Assembly: GCA_947044365.1 (NCBI GenBank)
Contig: OX345636.1
Coordinates: 35,779,212 to 35,843,211 of the forward strand
Source of the DNA: Petrosia ficiformis
Lineage: Eukaryota; Porifera; Demospongiae; Haplosclerida; Petrosiidae
Direction: 5' to 3'
DNA length: 64,000 nucleotides
This document shows positions 42,401 through 53,445 of this stretch, piece by piece. Under the pieces are notes generated by a model. That model saw only the letters and a list, made by a program, of their open reading frames with translations, ran no database searches and was not told the origin of the DNA. The number at the start of each line of letters is the position of its first letter. Positions within the stretch are counted from its first letter, which is position 1. The position numbers were made by a program, and so were the translations under genes.

Positions 42401-45400
42401 AATCCAAGGAGTTTGCAACGCATTATTTTCTTTTACATTGAGAAAAGGTTTTGTATAAGAGGAGGGGAAGTAATGTGAAAACTAGGCCCTTCACAGTTCA
42501 AGAGAAGTTTTAATCCTGATTGTATCACTTATGTGGAACACAAATCTAAACATTACAGTGGCCGTGCATCTGACCTCCATTTTGAAAATAAAGAAGTGCC
42601 TTGTCCTAGTCTAAACTCTAAGTGCCTTGTTTACTTGATGGACTTGTAGTTGGGTAAATTACCTCTGTATGCCTTTGAAAAAATATTTAGTTTCTTCGAC
42701 TCAAACAGAAAGCCCAAGTGACACTGGAGAGGCTTGGTATGAAAAGGTTGCCATACATGTAGGTACTAAAATCACACTTTCAACAATGGTAAAAGATCTG
42801 TGTGAAAAGGCAAGACTAATCATAGCATGAGGGCAAGATATGTGTGAAGAGGCAAGACTAATCATAGCATGAGGGCAAGATATGTGTGAAGAGGCAAGAC
42901 TAATCATAGCATAAGGGCTTCTGGAGCCACAGCAGTGTTTCAGAAAAACATACCTGAGCATGTTATATAATAAGTTAGCAGACATCCATCCTTAAATTTA
43001 CAGTTGGGCATATAAACTAGCCTGTCGCATATACAGGAAGCCATGTGGGGGCATATAATTATGTCCACTGTATTAAAAGGGCTAATTATATTATTTCTCT
43101 TTATCATAATATACACACGCAAAATATTAATCACCACTCATCTATAAAGTTGTTCAGCATAATTAACTTACCAATGGTCCTTTCAATCCTTCAGCCATCA
43201 CACTAACAATGAAATGAAATAAATAATTCCATAACACTACTAAATACGGTTTAACATACAGAGAACTTCCATGGAAATATGATATCCCTCCAATTAAATT
43301 GCTAAATGCTGCTTTAGCAAATGAAATTTCTTCTTCAGAAAATCCCTGAAGTAAAGTAAAATACACTAACACTATGTTTTTGATATACACATGTAAATAA
43401 CTCAGTAAACATCTTGAAATTACAAGTGTCTCTATGTTTGTTATCCTTTAGACATTACTGACTTGTTAACATGAGAAATCTAACAACCAATTATAATTTA
43501 TAACATACTGTATTAGTTTATCCACTCTTTTAGTACTTTTTACAGAGCTAAGCATCCAGTAGAGGTACATGTGAAGGATGGGATCAGTAAGCTAGGAGGC
43601 ACTGAATTTGTATACAGTGAAACCTCTATAATGCAGACAGCACTCTTAAATGAAAATTAATATATAAACATGACTTGATTGTTTAAACAATGTGGTTTGT
43701 AGGTTGGGTAATAATATCATGTGGTTTCAATTTTGAACCTCTGTTGGTGGTGCAGACAGTAATATTGGTGGTGCAATACCACCACAAAAAGGCCTAGTGA
43801 GAACACTGCTGACTCTCCATTATAACATATTAGTTTATCCACTTCCATTATAACATATTAGTTTATCCACTCTTCATTATAACATATTAGTTTATCCACT
43901 CTTCTTACTTACTAATAGTTCATTTGCAATGCATTTCAGCTGAAAAAGCAGTATCTACAAGTAGCTTGTCTGGTCAGTCTGTGACAGCATTGCAAGTGAA
44001 GCATGACAAAGCTACATATGTAGTGAATATGTGATACAAACAAAAGAAACCACAGGGATAGCTTTGTAGACCATGGATTAAAAAAAATATTTATACTACT
44101 CTGTCAAAACAATAGAAGTATTTACCTTTGATTTCAGAGAGAATGTATCCTCAAATCTGTAGGTGGTAAATACAGAGAGTATGCTACACAACCAATACTT
44201 TAATTCAAAAATTAGTATCAGCATCATAATTCCATAGAGTTATTCTGTATTCATATAGCAGATTATATAGTTTATCTGCACTTACAATAACAAAAATCCA
44301 TATGGGATGGAAATTTTGAAATGGTAATCTTATATGATGGAATTCAAGGAGTGGCTATACATGTACATGTACATCATCCTAGCTAGGAAAGGAGCAATGC
44401 AGTAATTCAATAGAGAATCTTGTTAGTGGTGGATGACAATCATACTGATAAATGAGAATTATAATGTGATGGGAGGATATTCATAAAACAATTAGTAGGA
44501 ACTAATTATTTATTATAAGTGTGATCTTGTTTACAGGGAAAAGGGAGAGCAATACTATGTACTTGAGTGGGAAATTAATGACACACAAAAAACACATTAG
44601 AAATTTAATACAAGTGAATAAGATGGTATTAACAATGAGTATATGTACTAATTAGTGTTATTTTAGTTATAGTTAACTAACGTTTCCATGATATTTTAGT
44701 AGCAGTGAACCAATTATAGTTAACTAATAGTTTTTATGGTCCACAGGGCAATCCCTATAATTGCTTTTCACGGGTTGAATCCATACATATATATTTGTGT
44801 CACTTATGTGTCTATGCGTTGTGTATGTAGTTAAGGAAGTTGTGTCATTCCAGGGCTCAGCAATTAATGGGCATGGCGTGTAAAAGAATGCTCACTCAAG
44901 CTACAGATGATGATGAAGATTCAGGAAGAATGTAAAACTGTCCTAATAACTGTTATATATGCCAGAAGAATAGTATAAAGGTGATGCAAAAATCTTCAAC
45001 AAGTACATGTAAGTATAATAAATTGTTGAGTTTGAGACATGAGGAAGTCATGATTTAGGAACTTGAAGGAGTACTGAACCAGTTTTGATTACAAGTACTT
45101 AGAAAGGTAGAGATAGAGACAGTACTAGCGCCATCAGCAATGATTGATACATAATTATCACGAAGTAATTATAGGGATTTTTTTGGTCAATATAGTGCTA
45201 TTTTAGTTAACTAAAATCATAAATGGAAATAGTAATATGTCGATTTGAAATATGAACTACAATGCAATGAGGAATTAAAACTGTACATCCATTTACACTG
45301 CTTCTTAGTGTAATTATAAGTACAAGTACATTAGTAGTTAACCAAAACTCCATTGCAAATACATTTAGTTAACCAAAACATCCATTACAAGTATATTAGG

Positions 45401-48400
45401 CCATCAGTAATATATTTCAAGTTATATATATATAGTTAACAAGTGTATATAGAGAAAAAAAACATCCCTATGATTGCTTTACAAATTTATAAAAGTATCC
45501 CTATGACTGCTTTGTGGTGTCCAGCATTCAGTAATCATGGCTGACTATCAAGCATGAAAGACAACAGCTTATTATAGTTATTATTTTGATTATCTACTCT
45601 CCTGACCTTTCAAAAGACCTTATAGAACTTTAGGAATATATGTCAGGCAGAATAGCTAGCTATTAGTTCCAGTTTCTAAGTAAGCTACACAGCTTTCTTT
45701 CTCCTGGTGTGTAGAGCTTGATCGCGCGTTCTTTTACGCGCCACGCTCATTAATTGACCGAGCCCCCGGGAATGATGTAACTTCCTTAACTACGTATACA
45801 ACGCAACTCGCGTAGTTGACACAAACATAATTATATATATATATAAACATACATCGAACCCGTGGGAAAGCAATCATAGGTATGGCCCTACGGGCCATAA
45901 AAACTGCAATAGAACAAGTGTATATAGAGAAAAAAACATCCCTATATTTGCTTTGTGATGACTATGTATTAAGTATTGCTGATGGCACTAGTGTTTTTAC
46001 CTTTTTGTGTACTCGAAAGCTGGGGCCTGAAGAAGTAAGTGTAAGCCTGATTGCAGTCTAAATCTTTGATAAACTGACTGAAGTACTCCTTCAAGGTTCT
46101 AAATGACGACTTCCTCGTGTATGAAACTCAACAAGATTCTTGCATAATATTTATACTGTTTCTCTGCTATATGCAACAGTTATTAGCAGTTTTACATCCT
46201 TTCTGAAGCCTTCCTGGCCTGGCTGCTCTGTAGCTCACAAACGCGCGTTCTTTTACGCGCCACGCCCATTAATTGACCGAGCCCCGGGAATGACGCAACT
46301 TCCTTAACTACGTATACAACGCATAGTCGCGCAAGTGACACAAACATATTATATAATAATTATAATAATTATTATAATTATAATTATATAAATTATATAC
46401 ATTAAACCCCGTGGAAAGCAATTATAGGGATGGCCCTACGGGCCATAAAAAGAATAGATTTAGTTTTAGTTAGTATATACTAAATCAATTATTGTTAAAT
46501 TCCTCAAAAGTAACACCTCCATCTGAGCATGCTCAGTACAGACACAAGTGTGTGAATATTATATTGCTAGAGAGCTACAGTATCTGCCTTCTAAAATAGA
46601 ATGGAAATTTCAAAGAGAAACAAGAAACTATCTAGAAGCATTCCAGAAGATGTGGAGTATGACTTAACTGAAAAGAGGAGGAGAACTGATGGTATGTCAT
46701 TTATATACACTATAATGTTTGTAGTAAATAAGTAACTAGTCATTTTATATATCATGTAGAGTCTACTTCTTTTTAATAGTCTGATTTAAATTTGAATTCA
46801 ATTGCTTTTTATCCAACTAATGAAATGTGCAAATCAAACAGAGAGAATAAAGTACATTTTTAATGCATGCGTGTATTATAATAAGGACTGTAATCCACTA
46901 TCAGAGTATGCTCAGTAGGCTACTGATTGTAATTTAGGTATACATCACTATACCACTATCAGAGTATGCTCAGTAGGCTAATGATTGTACTATAGTTAGG
47001 AGTGTAATTTAGGTATACATCACTATACCACTATCAGAGTATGCTCAGTAGGCTAATGATTGTACATGTACTATCACAGTATGCTCAGTAGGCTGAAATG
47101 ACATATTCACTACACTAACACAAGACATAGAGTTGCTCTCTTCTTATATTTAATAGGAGAAATGGAAATCTTGAGATACAAGAAACTAATTAGAAGCTTT
47201 TCAGAAGGTGTGAAACATGACAAGAGAAGAATTTATGGTATGCATTTGTAATTATTTTTGTATGCAGTTCTTCTAAAGCCACACATAACCTGTTACAAAA
47301 TAACTACTCATTATCTATTTCATTTACTTCATGTCTGTCTATAGTTTGCTTATGCCGCATACTGATCTGAATAGAGTAATATTTATATTAACACCTCTCA
47401 CTATCTGAGCATTCTCACTACAGAGAGTAATAATATCATATTATTATTTATTATAGGAGGTAATGAAATGTCAAGAAGACACAAAACACTACATAGCAGA
47501 TTTTCTGAATATGACTTAACAGACAAGAGAAGACGAAGAAATGGTATGTGTTACCATGCCTTTACATACATGTAAATATGGTGTATGTGACTATCCACTC
47601 TGAATCAAACCCAAGGAGTGGCTAGACCACACTTGCATGGGTTTATCCTTGCCCACGCCTTGATTTGTGTAAATACATAAAACCAGGAGCTTATGAGTGC
47701 CACGAAGGAGCATCAAACTGCACTAACCATCTGTTGTCAAATCACACTTTCCGTATGATTAGAATCTAGCCAAGAAAACAATGAAATGATGAAATAGCGA
47801 TTAAAAGAACCAATGCACAGATTTCTGGGATGGACCATTTCAAATGGGACACTTCAAACTAACTGAAAGCCCAAAATGCAAGTTCTACAAGCCAAGAAGA
47901 AACTCGAGAAGAAAGCTTGAATACAAGGCGGTTTCACATCCTGCTAATCATCATGCGCTTACATGTATTTCATTACAGATATTGCCTTTGTTGTTGTCTA
48001 TTAATAGTCCTTTGTACACCCTGTAGAATCAACACACTGACAGCACTTTGACAGTTTTGTTACAGAGTTTGATAGCACCTATCCTTTGCTGAGTATACTA
48101 GTATTGTTTCTGCCTGGAATAAAGTGGGGGATTATACTTATCTTGTCAGACACACACGATAGTTGATTTATAATAATAACTTTAACCTACGCAACTTACA
48201 GAGGTTTTCCATATAAGGCAGTTTGCAAAGGTGTGATTCGACAACAGATGGTTTGCAAAACATATTGGAGTTTGATGCTCCTTTGCGGAACTCATAAGCT
48301 CCTGATCTTCTTGAACCATAAACTATATTCATAGTCAAAGTTTATATATACAAATGTATATATATATATATAATGAAGCCAAAGTGCTTGACAATGTTTG

Positions 48401-51400
48401 GTAGTCTATAAAGAATAGACTACATTTATGGAGTCTAAACTAAAATTAAGAAGCCTATATTCTATATGATATATTAAATTAAATTTCTGCTCACATTCGC
48501 GATGACCTTAAAATTGCAATATAATGTACTGTAATGTAATTAAATGTATATGTGATCAACTAAGTTCATTGTAGTCTCAGATACATTTGTAATCTTGTTA
48601 TCTTGCAGTAGTCTCTAGTCTTTTTGTATTATGTAACCTATTAATTAGCTTGTCATTGTTCTCTAACATAGTCAATAAGTCTACTCACTGATATAAATAC
48701 TACTCTCATTTGATTCAAAAGAAGAGTTCAGATTTAAACATAAACTGTTAAGTTAACATGATATCAGGTTCTCATTAGGCTTTTTTTGAAGGGTACAGAA
48801 CCCTTCTTAACATGAAAAGTACCCTTCTTGAAGGCTCAAAATACCCATTGTACCCTTCTTAAACTGTATATTAACATACAATATTATGTAAGGTTGTTTA
48901 CCGCTAGCTGTTTGAAGCTGTAGTTGATAGCCATCATAGCCTAGAGTCTTCTGACTGACATCTATCCTCGCTTTCTTTTTAGCAGGCATCTTGACACGCT
49001 GTAAATGAAACTCACGTGCGCGTGGTCAAACTTAGTGGGCGTGCCTCATGAATGATTAATTAATAAGCTAAAAAAATTCTGCACGCTTCGTGCGCGTACC
49101 CTTCTTACAGAAATATCTGGCGAGAACCCTGCATTATATAATTTAATGGTTAATAAATGACTATACTAATGCTAATGAATCGAATTTGACATACACAAAA
49201 AAGAACAGCAAAGATAATTATACTATGTACATGTAAATGATGCTGGTAAAAGATTTTTGTTCATTCCAAACTAAAGTTATGAACATTTTTCGGAGGTCAT
49301 GTGAATGTGAATTATATTTAATTAAGTTAAGAAAAGCACAAATTCCAATTCAGTACATTTTAAAAACTTTTATTGGTATGTATTTCTACATGTACATGTA
49401 TGTCTGTATTATCATGTAGTTTGGTGTGGAAAAACAACAGAAAGTGGAAGTAAAAACCATTGCAAATGTTTGGAAACAAGGATTACAAGAGATGATATTG
49501 ACTCAAGAGATAACGCGCTTGGCAGGAAGGTAATTTCAATTTACAATGTAGGTACCAACAAACACAATCAACCAAACAATCTTCCTTCATTTGCACTGAT
49601 ACTCTATCTCAATTTCAACATCAAATCAATCAATGGGATAAGCTCATATGGTGCACCATTGGCACAAAGAGCTTCTTATTTTGCACTGTACAGTTCTCTC
49701 TTTGGGCCAGATGGCACAGTTAATTATGATTATATTGTCACTAACAGCATTAAATCGTGGTATTGGCTCAATGTACATGTATTCCCAATGGTGCACATGG
49801 TGCACACATACAAACCATTGTTGACCCAATTTGGCTCATACATGTACTTCTAAAACTGTGCTACATGTATGTCTTGCTTGACATTGACCTACACTGATTT
49901 ATGCCCTAGTTTCAATATACATGTACAGGTGTTGTAGCCTACCAATAGTTACATTTGTAGATCATACATGTAAGTGTTTACAATTTAGAAAACATTTCAT
50001 TTCCAAATTACATATTTCTATAGCAACCATACGAATCAGAATCAAGTAATGAATGTAGTGATGATGATTCAGACAAGTACTGGACAGAAGTAAGATGACA
50101 TGAATAAGTCACTATAATACATGTTAGGGCTGGAACAGGTCCTGTATTTTATTATGCGAATATCCGTTCACAATAACAGTTAGGTACCTGGATAATTGCT
50201 CTAAACATTCATGACTTGAAATCAGTATTACTTCACTACAATCAACTACAATAGATACAAGCAGCATTTGTGTTGTTACAAATCATTCTGCACTCTACAA
50301 GGCATAAAAGCTGGTAAAACAGAGCAAGACATTTATTAACCACCATTTTATTGCAATTCAAATTTCATTTATTTGATTTCTTTACATGCACAAACATTAA
50401 ACAAGTACCAGATACAATGAAACAGATCCGTTCACCAATAATCGGGTATCAGTTCCAATCCTAATACATGTACAAATGTACCATCTTTAATAAGCCCATC
50501 TGTTCTCAAAATAGCTGCATGTACTACAGTTCCCATTAAACTAAATTGTAAATCTGTTCTTCATTAACAGATTAAGACACAATTATTCAGGATTGAAGGA
50601 ATTTTACATGAACAAGACAGAAAGATGGACAAGATTATCAAAATGCTACAGGATCATATGTCAACTGAACAGGAAAGGGAACAGGTACAATACAATGCTT
50701 CAATAACATTTTTTCTTTAGCATTTCAAAAAAGGCAAAAGAAATATCTAGCCTTATTTTAAATACTCATCAACAAATTAAGGTGTACATGTAGTACATGT
50801 ACATGTAATTATGACTAATTTAGATTGTGTGAATTTTATATCAAATGACAGAATGAGTAATTGTGATTATGTTATTGTTTCATACATGTAGCTGCCGAAC
50901 AATGACATGGAAGATCAGAGTGAAAGTAAATTCACCACTGTGAGTACTTGTATTTGTACATGTACATGTACAGTATGTGTTATATGTCATGTACATGTAA
51001 ACTCATATCTTGTGTACATGTACACTACATGTACATGTACAGTATGTGTTATATGTCATGTACATGTAAACTCATATCTTGTGTACATGTACACTACATG
51101 TACATGTAGTGTATGTGAGTATTTGTACATGTACATGTACAGTATGTGTTATATGTCATGTACATGTAAACTCATATCTTGTGTACATGTACACTACATG
51201 TACATGTAGTGTATGGGAGTATTTGTACATGTACACTAGGTGTGTACTTTCAATTTTTCAAAACATGTGGAAATTGTAATCACAAATATTGGGTGTGGGT
51301 GTCAATGAAGTGAATACACAGGTTTCAGCACAAAAGAGCTAAGACACTTATTAATTTTACATGTACAGTATCTATGCCACAACATGAAATAATTGATTGT

Positions 51401-53411
51401 GATACGTTTATTTTGTATTTAGGAAACAGGAATGCATTTACTCCAGATCCCAGCTAAGAATCCATCTAAATATGCACTAAAAGTAATGGATGTGATCTTC
51501 ACAGAAACAGAACTTCAAAATCATGTGTTTATTTCATCTGGTTGTGCATCAAAGCCAGGACTACCATCTAGCAAAGTTCAATTCCTACAAGGTACATGTA
51601 CATGAAAACACTATTTACATGTTTATAAGAAAGCTGATTTTACAAGAAAGCCTCGATCAACATGATTTCACCATTCATTGAAATGTTCCAAACATACATG
51701 TACATGTACATCTTCTAATTTCTAATTTAACCTACATGTACATGTATTCCAGTATTTTAAGCATCACATACATGCAATACCACCTTAGTAAGTACACATG
51801 TAGATTCAAGAGTGAATTAATATTGAATTTAACTAATATTTATATTCATAAAAGATGTAGTGAAGAAGAAATTTGGATTACAAACATTCCTACAAAATGA
51901 ATCAGAGATTACACTAAAATGCAATCAAAAGTGTCGTGACAAGGCTAAGAAGATTCGGAAACAACAAGTTACAGTAGACTCTACACACTAACCATTCATA
52001 CACTAATTGTGTATTAAATCTATTGTGCAATCTTATTTAGCCATCTTATAATAATCATATCATCTCACATCATTTATCAAGTCTATTATGTACACTTGTA
52101 TACATACACATAATTATATGATATATTATTGAAACATGGAATAGTACATGTACAGCAGTGTTTATGATAATCACACTTGTATACATACACACAATTATAT
52201 CAAACTATTGATATAATTTATTATTGAAACATGAAAAGTACATGTACGCAGTGCAGTGTTTATGATAAATAAGGTCATATGGTGAACCATGCAGAGCACA
52301 TTGTGAGTGAACTACACTGTACTTTGATACTTACTACATGTAGTAAGTATCACAAACAAATGTAAAGTTTACAAATTAGTACTTAGAAGTACAGTTGACT
52401 ATATCACCTTATTCATGTGTAGCTCCCATCACAGTATGTAAACTTAATACTTCATTTGATTGGTAATGCACAGTTCTACCTTTAGGCCAGATGGTGCAGT
52501 TAATAATTATGACAAGAATAATAAAAAAACATTTTCAATAAAAATGAAAGATGTAGGGATGTCAAAACGCAATGCAAACAAGGTTGGGAAGCTAACATAG
52601 GACCCAAAATCACTTCCATATAACCCTACATAAGTACTTACACTGCTATAAAACAAAATACAAAGAGCTGTACTTATGTTGGGTTATATGGAAGTGATTT
52701 TGGGTCCTATGTTAGCTTCCCAACCTTGTTTGCATGCTTTTTGGGTTTTGACATCCCTACATCTTCTTTCATTTTTATTGAAAATGTTTTTTTTATTATT
52801 CTTGCTTCCATTGTTTTTTTTTCTGAATGGTGTGAATGTTTTTTTTGTAGATTGCCAGAAATACTATATATCACTATATATCATTATGAAATCATACAAT
52901 CATAAATGCATTAAAATTTGTTCATCAATGAAAGTCAGTCTTATGTATTTATGATTATCATTCTCTTGCACTTACAGATAATGTATATTCTCTATTTCAC
53001 TTACAGCACTGTCTGCCATCCTACAAGAAGTAGTGTCAGTCACTGTGTCAACCATTCAGTATTCCAATGCTTATCATAGTATATAATATTATTATACAAT
53101 GGTTAATAATTATTATATTCATTATTATAAGAATATATTTGCTCACAAATATTATTACGATTCAAGCGCACTTCCACCTTTTCAGCTTCCATGTTCCGAG
53201 TACACGAATGCGCATGCATAATTAAATTCCACTTAGGAAAATGGCGTCCAATTCGAGATCAAATTTTTCTAGTTGTTGAAACTGTCTTCTTTCATAGTAT
53301 CTGCAGATATCATCTCGATACTTGTAGACCAGAATTTTACTATAAATGCGACTGGAATGGTGCTAGAATCATTGTGATATTTCAACAAACAAAAAAATGA
53401 TTTGTCTGAAA

Positions 53412-53445
<34 letters not shown>

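Noticed and set aside
47771..47792. Fourth repeat exon of the BEN gene (NNEMMK then TAG)
   Set aside because: It lies inside an inverted-repeat element and stops after eight codons; the phase-1 chain works without it.
49470..49853. 127-codon frame starting METRITRDD
   Set aside because: It reads through the GTAATT donor at 49530 into the intron; only the part before the donor belongs to the BEN gene.
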